A DNA stretch of 22,945 nt from Wagnerdoeblera sp046292685. Lineage in GTDB: Bacteria; Pseudomonadota; Alphaproteobacteria; Rhodobacterales; Rhodobacteraceae. Every line of letters begins with the position of its first letter. Position 1 is the stretch's first letter. The stretch covers positions 1 to 22,945 of the forward strand of contig NZ_JBKBQM010000046.1 in the NCBI RefSeq assembly GCF_046292685.1, read 5' to 3'. The notes below the pieces were generated by a model, which saw only the letters and a list, made by a program, of their open reading frames with translations, searched no databases and had not been told where the DNA came from. Position numbers and translations under genes: made by a program. This document shows, one piece after another, positions 1 through 8,160 of the stretch.

Positions 1-117
1 ACGACGAGGGGTGGCATCGGGCACCCATACCTCGCCTCGACCAGCACGACGCTCACCGCTGCCGCCCAAACAGAGGGAAAACTGTTCCGCCTCGTGGACT
101 TCTTCAGCAGCCTGTTA
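1..117. mobile_element. IS terminal segment, left copy (inverted repeat of 22828-22944)
   Basis: This segment is, as far as I can compare by eye, a perfect reverse complement of 22828-22944. The IS tip lies at 117, so the body of the element extends leftward out of the window. The tip reads taacaggctgctgaagaag into the element. Because 117 bp match, far longer than a usual terminal inverted repeat, both copies expose the same end of the same element. No complete transposase is present. I cannot assign the IS family from this stretch. The junction falls inside a cytochrome P450 reading frame. Confidence 0.75.
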
Positions 118-448
118 AGCGCGGGGCAAGGCGCATGCCTTCTTCGATCGCGGGGGCGATCAGCGCGGGGGCGTTCACCACGGCCTGCCAGCGGGCCGGT
201 TCGGCAAGCAGCGTGCCCAGCACCAGACCCAGCTGATGCACGGTGTTGTCGACACTGGCCTGCGTCAGGCCGATGCCTTGGCGGATCAGCTCTTCCTCGG
301 TCTGAACACCTTCGATCTGCTGGCGGATCATGTCGGAGGAAAAGTCATCGCCCATGATGAAGATGGACTTGGCCCCGGCGATACAGGCGCGGCAGGGGCA
401 ACTTGACCTGTTCCACCCGGACGCCCGGTGCGACCCGCTCTTGACCAC
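104..448 (-). pseudogene. cytochrome P450 remnant truncated by the IS
   Basis: A minus-strand reading frame whose part from about 355 down to 118 resembles the middle of a bacterial cytochrome P450. It has an I-helix-like stretch (TQASVDNTVHQLGLVLGTLL), a following helix (PARWQAVV) and a K-helix ExxR motif within IEEGMRLAPR. The frame then enters the IS end and stops at 104-106 after four foreign residues. Everything downstream of ExxR is missing, including the heme-binding cysteine loop, so no active P450 can be made. The N-terminal substrate-recognition part is also absent: upstream of about 355 the frame stays open to 448 but no longer looks like P450. I read this as a fragment decayed at one end and cut by the IS at the other. 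The family call is by motif only. Confidence 0.55.
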
Positions 449-840
449 AGCAAGGCGCTTCTGGGGACAAGCCGACCGGCTGCCCGAACGTGTTTACCGT
501 CGCTCCTTCATTCCCCTCCTGCGGGCGTTCTGGCCCGTGGCGCTGGACCTGTTCATGGACGGCTGGCCGTTTCGCGGTGAGGCGCACCCCGCCCGCGTGC
601 GGCGCGGGGTGCGCTCGCTGGCGCGAAGCGCGGGGGGGTGGCACTGCTTCACCCGTTGCCGTGTCACTGTGCTACCGATCAGGGCCGCACCGCCCCGGTT
701 TCCGTCACCGGGAAGCGCAAGAGCTGTCTGAACTCGTCGCGTTCTGTCGCATCCCATCCCACGCGAAAACCTCTCCGAACCGGGAAGGTTTCCGCATCCA
801 CGCCTTGGCGTCCTGACTTTATGGAACAATCAAGGATGAC
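356..840. other. intergenic or decayed stretch without a convincing gene
   Basis: About 485 bp between the P450 remnant and the tRNA. A plus-strand frame is open from 330 to 731 and a minus-strand frame from 494 to 829. Neither gives a recognisable domain or a clear ribosome-binding site, and they overlap each other. Near the tRNA there is a perfect short palindrome (acgccaaggcgt, about 799-810). A weak stem can form around 766-792 (aacct/aggtt), which could serve tRNA 3' processing or termination. Otherwise I see nothing here. It may be remnant DNA of the same accessory patch as the P450 fragment. Confidence 0.4.
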
Positions 841-916
<76 letters not shown>

Positions 917-952
917 AGTCGCGCACGCTGATGCACCGCCGCGCCGACGATG

Positions 953-1399
953 TCAAGCACCCCTCTGCGGCAGTTTGCTCTGGACGAAGGCCACGATGTC
1001 GGAGGCCGGTCGCGCGCCGGCCAGACGCCCCAGCTCGCGCCCGCGCTGGTAAAGCACCAGCGCCGGGATACCCTGGATGCGGGCGCGCGAGGCGATGTCG
1101 GGGTGGTCCTGGGTGTTGAGCTTGGCCAGCCGGGCATGCGGTGCCAACGCCTTGGCGGCCTTGGCGAATTCCGGTGCCATCATCCGGCAGGGGCCGCACC
1201 AGGGGGCCCAGTAATCCACCAGCAGCGGCAGCTCGTCGGTGCGGGTGGCCTTGTCGTGCCCCGCGGCATCCATCTCGGTTACGCCGCCGGTGATCAGCGG
1301 GTCGCCGCAGCTGCCGCAGCGGGGGGATTGCGAAAGCCTGTCGAGCGGGACGCGGTTGGTCTGGCCGCAGGTCAGGCAGGTGATCTTTGCGTTGTCCAT
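953..1399 (-). CDS. trxC: thioredoxin 2 (TrxC), zinc-binding
   Basis: A 148-residue thioredoxin of the TrxC type, a cytoplasmic disulfide reductase with an N-terminal zinc-binding extension. Visible features are two CxxC pairs at residues 8/11 and 28/31 (the zinc site), then a thioredoxin fold with the active-site motif WAPWCGPCRM (Cys68 and Cys71) and the cis-proline region IQGIPALVLY. The length fits the family (E. coli TrxC is 139 aa). I chose the ATG at 1399 because AGGTG lies just upstream. An in-frame ATG at 1414 would add five residues. In other bacteria TrxC is often induced by oxidative stress, but no OxyR-like site was identified here. It is divergent from the exporter gene at 1557. 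Confidence 0.93.
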   Translation of the reverse strand: MDNAKITCLTCGQTNRVPLDRLSQSPRCGSCGDPLITGGVTEMDAAGHDKATRTDELPLLVDYWAPWCGPCRMMAPEFAKAAKALAPHARLAKLNTQDHPDIASRARIQGIPALVLYQRGRELGRLAGARPASDIVAFVQSKLPQRGA

Positions 1400-1472
1400 C
1401 GGGCACCTGTTCATGGGCGGGGCGCATGGCCCCTTTCGCCGGATGTGGGGTGCCGGGCCCGCGGTTTCCAGT

Positions 1473-1490
1473 GGCGCCGGCGCCGGCGCC
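1473..1490. repeat. three tandem ggcgcc units
   Basis: A short GC-only tandem palindrome (ggcgcc repeated three times) in the divergent region between trxC and the exporter gene. It could form a hairpin in the 5' leader of either transcript, or be simple-sequence noise in GC-rich DNA. I do not assign a function. Confidence 0.5.
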
Positions 1491-1503
1491 CCGCGATGTC
1501 CCC

Positions 1504-1532
1504 TTGTCAGACTCCGACCGCCCCGCTTACCT
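1504..1532 (+). promoter_or_regulatory. possible sigma-70 promoter for the yddG-like gene
   Basis: TTGTCA (1504-1509) and TTACCT (1527-1532) are separated by 17 bp and lie about 25 bp before the ATG at 1557. The -35 match is good and the -10 match is weak, so this is a tentative prediction from spacing and position only. Confidence 0.3.
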
Positions 1533-1556
1533 GCGCCCAACAGAAGGGAGCCCGCC

Positions 1557-2426
1557 ATGACCCGTGCCCGCGCCACCGCCATCGGCTTTGCCGCCGTGCT
1601 GCTCTGGGCCTTGCTGGCGCTGTTGACGGTGGGCACTGCGCCGGTTCCGCCGTTTCTGCTCAATGCGCTGACCTTCGGCATCGGGGGCCTGGCGGGCCTG
1701 GGCTGGATTGCCGCCACCGGCGGCTGGTCGCGGCTGCGCAAGGTGCCGCCTGCGGCGCTGGCCTTCGGCACGGCGGGGTTGTTCGGCTATCATGCGCTGT
1801 ATTTCTCGGCCTTGCGGCTGGCGCCGGCGGCCGAGGCCAGTCTGATCGCCTATCTCTGGCCCTTGTTCATAGTGCTGCTGTCGGGGGTGTTGCCGGGCGA
1901 GCCGTTGCGGCGCGGGCATGTGCTGGGCGCGCTGGTGGCCTTTGCCGGGGCGGCGCTGATCGTGCTGGGGCGTCAACAAGGCGACGCCTGGGGGCCGGGG
2001 GCCGCGCTGGGGCTGGGGCTGGCGTTTCTGTGTGCGCTGACCTGGGCGGCCTATTCGGTGGGCAGCCGGTGGTTCGGTGCGGTGCCGACCGAGGCAGTGG
2101 CGCTGTTCTGCCTTGCCACCGCGGCGCTTTCGCTGCCTTGCCATCTGATGTGGGAAACCACCGCCTGGCCCGATGGGGGCGCCGGCTGGGCGGCGGTGCT
2201 GGCGCTGGGCCTCGGGCCGGTCGGGCTAGCCTTTTACGTCTGGGACATCGGGATGAAGCAAGGCGATATCCGGCTCCTGGGCGTGGCCGCCTATGCGGCG
2301 CCGCTGCTATCCACCCAAGCGCTGGTGCTGGCGGGCATGGCGCCCGTGTCCTGGGTGTTGGGCGTGGCGGCCGCGCTGATCGCCGGGGGCGCCTTGCTGG
2401 CGGCACGTTCGGGCGGCAAGGGGTGA
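1557..2426 (+). CDS. EamA/DMT-family exporter, YddG-like
   Basis: A 289-residue, very hydrophobic inner-membrane protein of the drug/metabolite transporter (EamA) superfamily, with two homologous halves and about ten predicted membrane helices. The start (MTRARATAIGFAAVLLWALL) and the segment EASLIAYLWPLFIVLLSG resemble the YddG branch, which exports aromatic amino acids in enterobacteria. The substrate here is an inference. The ATG at 1557 is chosen because AGGGAG lies 7 nt upstream and the first membrane helix begins directly after it, as in the family. The frame is open further upstream but that part lacks transporter character. It ends 88 bp before rpoN on the same strand, so the two could be cotranscribed, but they have no obvious shared role. 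Confidence 0.85.
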   Translation: MTRARATAIGFAAVLLWALLALLTVGTAPVPPFLLNALTFGIGGLAGLGWIAATGGWSRLRKVPPAALAFGTAGLFGYHALYFSALRLAPAAEASLIAYLWPLFIVLLSGVLPGEPLRRGHVLGALVAFAGAALIVLGRQQGDAWGPGAALGLGLAFLCALTWAAYSVGSRWFGAVPTEAVALFCLATAALSLPCHLMWETTAWPDGGAGWAAVLALGLGPVGLAFYVWDIGMKQGDIRLLGVAAYAAPLLSTQALVLAGMAPVSWVLGVAAALIAGGALLAARSGGKG

Positions 2427-2514
2427 TCTCGGGGCTTGCAGCCGACCCGGTTTTCGCGCTCTGGTGGTGCAAGGCAGGCAAGGCGATCCGAGGATGCCCA
2501 CGCAAGGCAGCAGG

Positions 2515-3714
2515 ATGCAGACGAAACTCGGCATGCGGCCGGCACTGGCTGTCAGGCAGCGCCGTTCGCTGGAAGTGCTGCGGATGGATGGCGCCGCCCT
2601 GACCGACCTGCTGGAAGCCGAGGCCGCCCGGAACCCCTGGCTGATCCTGAACCGGGCCGGGCTTCCCGAAGGCAGCGCGATCGAGCCTGTGGCGCCGGTG
2701 CAGGGCCTGCATGGCCATGTCCTCGACTGGATCGCACGGCACATCACCACCCCGCAGGAACGCGGCGTTGCCCTGGCGCTGGCCGATGCGCTGGACCCGA
2801 CCGGCTGGCTGGGCGAACCGCTGCCCGAGATCGCGCGGCGCACAGGCCTGCCGCTGGTGCAGGTTCAGGCGGTGCTGCGCCGCGTGCAGCAAATCGAACC
2901 GGCGGGGCTTTTCGCCCGCGATCTCGCGGAATGCCTGACCTTGCAGGCCCGCGCGGCCGAGATGCTGGACGCGGCGATGCAGGCCGTGCTTGCGCGGCTG
3001 GAGCTGCTGTCCCGGCGCGGGGCGGCTGCGGTGGCGCGCGCGGCCGGGCTGCCTGGCGATGCCGTGGCGCAGGCGGCCGCCCGGTTGCGCGGGTTCGACC
3101 CAAAGCCGGGGCTGCGCTTCGGCCCGGCGCCGGTTGCCGTGCCGCCGCGCCGGGCACCCGACCTGCGCGCGGCTCGCGATGCCGCCGGGCGCTGGTCGGC
3201 CGCGCTGCACGAAGGGGCCGTGCCGCAGCCCATGCTGCGCGCGGGGGCGGCCGGCGGGCCGCAAGCCCGCCGGGCAGCCGAACTGGTCGAGCTGGTCGCC
3301 CGCCGCAACCGAACCCTGCTGGTGGTGGCCGATGCGATCCTGGCCGTGCAAGGCGCGGCGCTGGACAAGGGCCGCGGCGCGCTGCGGCCCCTGACCCGCG
3401 CCACCGTTGCCGAGGCGACCGGGCTTTCGCCCAGCACCGTCGGCCGCGCGCTGAACGGGGTGCGCATCGCAACCCCCGGCGGGGTCTGGGCGCTGGCGGA
3501 TTTCTTTCCTGCGGCGCTGGGCCCCGATGCCTCGTCGGCGGGGGCCGAAGCAGCCTTGCGCCGCCTGATCGCGGCCGAAGATCGCGCGGCACCCTTGTCC
3601 GATGCCGCGCTTGCCAGGTTGCTGGCCGCCGAAGGCCTGTCGGTCAGCCGCCGAACGGTGGCCAAGTATCGCCTTCGCCTGGGCCTCGCGCCCGCCCATC
3701 TGCGCAAGGCCTGA
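2515..3714 (+). CDS. rpoN: RNA polymerase sigma-54 factor (RpoN family), short paralogue
   Basis: A 399-residue sigma-54 family protein that directs polymerase to -24/-12 promoters together with AAA+ activators. The N-terminal Region I is recognisable (MRPALAVRQRRSLEVLRM) but diverged. The acidic Region II is essentially missing, which explains the short length compared with about 430-500 aa in most bacteria. The core-binding domain follows. Then comes a DNA-binding helix-turn-helix (VAEATGLSPSTVGRALNGV) and, near residues 379-386, the diagnostic RpoN box RRTVAKYR. The ATG at 2515 places Region I at the extreme N terminus as in the family. ATG 2494 or GTG 2464 are alternatives. Several rhodobacters carry multiple rpoN genes specialised for nitrogen fixation or flagella. 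Neither gene type is visible here, so its regulon is unknown. Confidence 0.88.
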   Translation: MQTKLGMRPALAVRQRRSLEVLRMDGAALTDLLEAEAARNPWLILNRAGLPEGSAIEPVAPVQGLHGHVLDWIARHITTPQERGVALALADALDPTGWLGEPLPEIARRTGLPLVQVQAVLRRVQQIEPAGLFARDLAECLTLQARAAEMLDAAMQAVLARLELLSRRGAAAVARAAGLPGDAVAQAAARLRGFDPKPGLRFGPAPVAVPPRRAPDLRAARDAAGRWSAALHEGAVPQPMLRAGAAGGPQARRAAELVELVARRNRTLLVVADAILAVQGAALDKGRGALRPLTRATVAEATGLSPSTVGRALNGVRIATPGGVWALADFFPAALGPDASSAGAEAALRRLIAAEDRAAPLSDAALARLLAAEGLSVSRRTVAKYRLRLGLAPAHLRKA

Positions 3715-3726
3715 AGGCCACGCCCG

Positions 3727-3742
3727 CGGGCCGCAAGGCCCG
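3727..3742 (+). terminator. hairpin after rpoN with a GCAA loop
   Basis: A perfect 6-bp stem (cgggcc/ggcccg) closed by a GNRA-type GCAA tetraloop, beginning 12 bp after the rpoN stop. No U-tract follows; instead the sequence runs into the 19-G tract. A role in transcript end formation is plausible but unproven. Confidence 0.4.
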
Positions 3743-3745
3743 GCC

Positions 3746-3764
3746 GGGGGGGGGGGGGGGGGGG
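3746..3764. repeat. uninterrupted 19-G homopolymer between convergent genes
   Basis: Nineteen consecutive G residues on the plus strand lie in the 77-bp gap between the convergent 3' ends of rpoN and maeB. It is noncoding on both strands. Such tracts are prone to slippage and can form quadruplexes in the G-rich RNA or DNA strand. The exact length in the read-out may be unreliable, because homopolymers are error-prone in sequencing. Confidence 0.9.
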
Positions 3765-3791
3765 TGCCCGCCCCCGGCCCCCGGCGCCCGC

Positions 3792-6071
<2,280 letters not shown>

Positions 6072-6093
6072 CGCGCTTCCCTTCCGGCGTTTT

Positions 6094-6107
6094 GTTTAAT
6101 GTTAAAC
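6094..6107 (-). promoter_or_regulatory. operator-like palindrome GTTTAA-TG-TTAAAC in the maeB leader
   Basis: A perfect 6+2+6 inverted repeat in an AT-rich island, 23-36 bp upstream of the maeB ATG and just downstream of the predicted transcription start. Its position fits a repressor operator that blocks early elongation or initiation. The regulator is unknown. Confidence 0.45.
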
Positions 6108-6123
6108 TAAATTGCGCCATCGG

Positions 6124-6153
6124 TGTATAGCGTGTTTTCCGAGACGCCTTCAA
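6124..6153 (-). promoter_or_regulatory. predicted sigma-70 promoter of maeB
   Basis: Read on the minus strand: TTGAAG (-35, 6153-6148), an 18-bp spacer, and TATACA (-10, 6129-6124), about 53 bp upstream of the maeB start codon. Both hexamers are close to consensus, and this is the most AT-rich part of the gap. Confidence 0.5.
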
Positions 6154-6214
6154 GAAAAACCCGAAACCGGCGTCGCTGTGCCGGCGCCTTGCCGCCGGCC
6201 TTGGGCGGAAGGAT

Positions 6215-6235
6215 GCGGGGGTTTCACACCCCCGC
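6215..6235 (-). terminator. strong hairpin downstream of moaE
   Basis: A perfect 8-bp stem (gcgggggt/acccccgc) with a 5-nt loop lies 61 bp past the moaE stop and upstream of the maeB promoter. It has no U-tract, so intrinsic termination would be imperfect. The adjoining sequence cgtgggatatttcggcaagg resembles short motifs I recall next to such hairpins in intergenic regions of Rhodobacteraceae. That resemblance is from memory and unverified. Confidence 0.45.
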
Positions 6236-6295
6236 ACCCCCGTGGGATATTTCGGCAAGGTGAAAGCCGCGCGCGGTCGCGGGCCGGCGTCGGCG

Positions 6296-6742
6296 TCAGC
6301 CTTGCCAGCGGGTCAGGGCGGCTTCGTCTTCGTCGCGGGCGGCAACCCAGGTGTTGCCCTGGGCGGTGCATTCCCGTTTCCAGAACGGCGCGCGCGATTT
6401 CAGATAGTCCATCAGGAACTCGGCGGCGGCAAAGGCATCGGCGCGGTGGCGGGCGGCCGTGGCGACCATCATGATGGTGTCCCCCGGCGCAAGGCGGCCG
6501 TGCCGGTGGATGACCAGAGCGTCGGTCAGCGACCAGCGGGCGATCGCTTCGGCTCGCATCGCGCCGATCGCCTTTTCGGTCATGCCGGGGTAATGTTCGA
6601 TCTCCATCAAGGTCAAGCCGCCCGGCACGTCGCGCACGAGGCCGGTGAAGGTGACCACCGCCCCCGCCCCGGCGGCACGGGCGGCAAAGGCGTTGGCCTC
6701 GGCGCCGAAGTCGAAGGGTTCGGTCTGCACCCGCACGCCCAT
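6296..6742 (-). CDS. moaE: molybdopterin synthase catalytic (large) subunit MoaE
   Basis: A 148-residue MoaE protein. With thiocarboxylated MoaD it inserts two sulfurs into cyclic pyranopterin monophosphate to give molybdopterin in the cytoplasm. Family motifs visible are the N-terminal VTFTGLVRD, LMEIEHYPGM, VIHRHGRLAPGD and the lysine-rich active-site segment YLKSRAPFWKRE. The length matches E. coli MoaE (150 aa). It starts 3 nt after the moaD stop codon, so the two subunits are clearly cotranscribed and probably translationally coupled. No molybdoenzyme gene is present in the window. Confidence 0.95.
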   Translation of the reverse strand: MGVRVQTEPFDFGAEANAFAARAAGAGAVVTFTGLVRDVPGGLTLMEIEHYPGMTEKAIGAMRAEAIARWSLTDALVIHRHGRLAPGDTIMMVATAARHRADAFAAAEFLMDYLKSRAPFWKRECTAQGNTWVAARDEDEAALTRWQG

Positions 6743-6745
6743 CGC

Positions 6746-6997
6746 CTAGCCCCCGGTCATCGGCGGAAAGAAGGCAACCTCGCGGACGCCCGCCAAGGGC
6801 GCGTCGAAGCCGGAAAGCTCCTGGTCCAGGGCAACCCGCAAGGCGGACAGGTCGGCGAAGGCTGCGGCATAGCGATCTTCGCGGGCGGCGAGTTCGGCCA
6901 CCAGGTCTGCGACCGTGGCAGCATCGGTTTGCACCCGTTCGCGCGGCAGGCCGATGCGTTCGCGCACCCAGGCAAAATACAGCACATCCAGCATCAT
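6746..6997 (-). CDS. moaD: molybdopterin synthase sulfur carrier subunit MoaD
   Basis: An 83-residue ubiquitin-fold sulfur carrier ending in the required Gly-Gly (FFPPMTGG), whose C terminus is adenylated and converted to a thiocarboxylate. The gene overlaps the pgsA stop codon: the sequence ATGATG contains the pgsA TGA. The first ATG (6997) is preferred because AAGGA lies about 9 nt upstream and the 4-nt overlap is a classic coupling arrangement. The second ATG at 6994 would give one residue less. It forms the middle of the pgsA-moaD-moaE set. Confidence 0.94.
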   Translation of the reverse strand: MMLDVLYFAWVRERIGLPRERVQTDAATVADLVAELAAREDRYAAAFADLSALRVALDQELSGFDAPLAGVREVAFFPPMTGG

Positions 6998-7620
6998 TGC
7001 TGTGTATCCTTCAACAACGGCAGCGACTTGCGGAAATATTCCCACCCCGTGATCGCGGTCAGCGCCGCCGCCAGCCAGATCAGCGCAAGGCCGATCCAGG
7101 TGGCCACGGCCGCGTGCGACACGTTGACGGGAACATCGCCTTCGCCGGCGCGCGGCGGGCGGCCGGCCTCGAGATAGGCGAGGCCCGTGCCGAGGAACAG
7201 CACGGCAATGGCAATCATCTGGGCCGTGGTCTTCCACTTGGCCAGTTTCGTCACCTTGAGCAGGGCCGAGCGGTCGCCCAGGAATTCGCGCAGCCCCGAG
7301 ACGAAGACCTCGCGGAACAGGATGATGGTGGCGGGCAGGATCAGCCAGGGGTTCATGCCCGAATACCCGGTCAGCACCATGATGGCGATGACGACCATCG
7401 CCTTGTCGGCGATCGGGTCCAGCATCGCGCCGAAGCGGCTTTCCTGTTTCCACAGCCGGGCCAGATAGCCGTCGAACCAGTCGGTGATGGCCGCGCCGAC
7501 GAACAGCGCCAGCGCCAGCCAATCGGCCCAGGGACGGTTGAAATACAGGAACATCACTGCGACCCCGGGGGCTGCCAGCAGACGCAATGTCGTCAGGATA
7601 TTCGGGATGGTCCAGCGCAT
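6994..7620 (-). CDS. pgsA: CDP-diacylglycerol--glycerol-3-phosphate 3-phosphatidyltransferase (PgsA)
   Basis: A 208-residue integral membrane enzyme that makes phosphatidylglycerol phosphate, the committed step to phosphatidylglycerol and cardiolipin. The CDP-alcohol phosphotransferase signature is complete: D47, D50-G51, A54-R55, G64, D68 and D72, in ITDWFDGYLARLW and GAMLDPIAD. There are about five or six hydrophobic segments, and the N terminus MRWTIPNILTTLRLL is typical of PgsA. It overlaps moaD by 4 nt. From memory, this pair commonly follows uvrC in Rhodobacterales. Here a usp gene precedes it, separated by a hairpin, so the promoter is probably in the 65-bp gap or transcription reads through from usp. 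Confidence 0.95.
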   Translation of the reverse strand: MRWTIPNILTTLRLLAAPGVAVMFLYFNRPWADWLALALFVGAAITDWFDGYLARLWKQESRFGAMLDPIADKAMVVIAIMVLTGYSGMNPWLILPATIILFREVFVSGLREFLGDRSALLKVTKLAKWKTTAQMIAIAVLFLGTGLAYLEAGRPPRAGEGDVPVNVSHAAVATWIGLALIWLAAALTAITGWEYFRKSLPLLKDTQQ

Positions 7621-7655
7621 GGGTTAACCATACCGCATGCCACCGTCCGCGGAAA

Positions 7656-7675
7656 GGGGGCGCTGCGGCGCCCCC
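7656..7675 (-). terminator. probable terminator after the universal stress gene
   Basis: A perfect 8-bp GC stem (gggggcgc/gcgccccc) with a 4-nt loop begins 11 bp after the usp stop codon. On the minus strand it is followed by TTTCC. The short T run makes it a plausible, though weak, intrinsic terminator separating usp from pgsA. Confidence 0.55.
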
Positions 7676-7685
7676 GGATCGGCGT

Positions 7686-8093
7686 TCAACGCAGCACGTG
7701 CACGCCGCATTGCGCGTGGCGCACCACGCGGGCCGCGGTGGAGCCCAGGAAATAGTCCTGCAACCCCGGACGATGCGAGGCGATGACGACGCAATCGTGC
7801 TTGCCGTCCTCGGCCACGTCCAGGATCGTCTGCGCGGCATGGCCGACCTTGACCATGACAGACACCTCCGGCAGCCCGGCGAATTCCGCAGCCAGCGAAG
7901 CCTCCATCTCGGCCCGGTTCCTGTCCTGCTGGTCTTGCGGCAGGTATTGCGCGACGTAAGAGGGGATCGCCTCGATCACGGTCAGCACGGTAATCCGGCC
8001 TCCGGGCGACATCAGGGCACGCGCGGCCTGCATGGACTGGGCGATGACGGCGCCGTGGTCCGGGGCGACGGGGACGAGGATGTTGGTGTACAT
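7686..8093 (-). CDS. universal stress protein, UspA family
   Basis: A 135-residue single-domain Usp protein with the alpha/beta nucleotide-binding fold. Visible are the N-terminal strand YTNILVPVA with Asp12, the central DCVVIASHRPG, and the C-terminal GSTAARVVRHAQCGVHVLR, which corresponds to the ATP-binding GSxAxxVxxxAxCPVxVVR motif. The first glycine pair of the usual G-2x-G-9x-G pattern is not clearly kept, so ATP binding is uncertain. A Shine-Dalgarno GGAG sits about 6-8 nt before the ATG. A near-perfect FNR box lies 54 bp upstream, pointing to induction under low oxygen. The gene lies between an orphan ParA gene and pgsA. Confidence 0.93.
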   Translation of the reverse strand: MYTNILVPVAPDHGAVIAQSMQAARALMSPGGRITVLTVIEAIPSYVAQYLPQDQQDRNRAEMEASLAAEFAGLPEVSVMVKVGHAAQTILDVAEDGKHDCVVIASHRPGLQDYFLGSTAARVVRHAQCGVHVLR

Positions 8094-8146
8094 GGTGTTC
8101 TCCTGTTCTGGCGCGGGCAGGGTGCAATGGGTGGCCCGGACGCGCC

Positions 8147-8160
8147 TTGATCTGGATCAC
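8147..8160 (-). promoter_or_regulatory. FNR/FnrL-type box upstream of usp
   Basis: TTGAT-CTGG-ATCAC matches the FNR consensus TTGAT-N4-ATCAA at nine of ten defined positions. It lies 54-67 bp before the usp ATG, close to where a class II FNR site activates transcription. It overlaps the parA stop codon (8157-8159). FNR-type regulators (FnrL in rhodobacters) activate genes when oxygen is low. That assignment is by consensus only. Confidence 0.6.

Noticed and set aside
330..731. 133-codon plus-strand open frame (stretch ALDLFMDGWPFRG) beyond the P450 remnant
   Set aside because: No recognisable domain, overlaps the P450 fragment antisense, no convincing ribosome-binding site. Long spurious frames are common at this GC content.
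950..2602. 550-codon plus-strand frame across trxC and the exporter gene
   Set aside because: Antisense or out of frame to two clearly recognisable genes. The composition is the typical arginine/glycine/alanine-rich shadow in GC-rich DNA.
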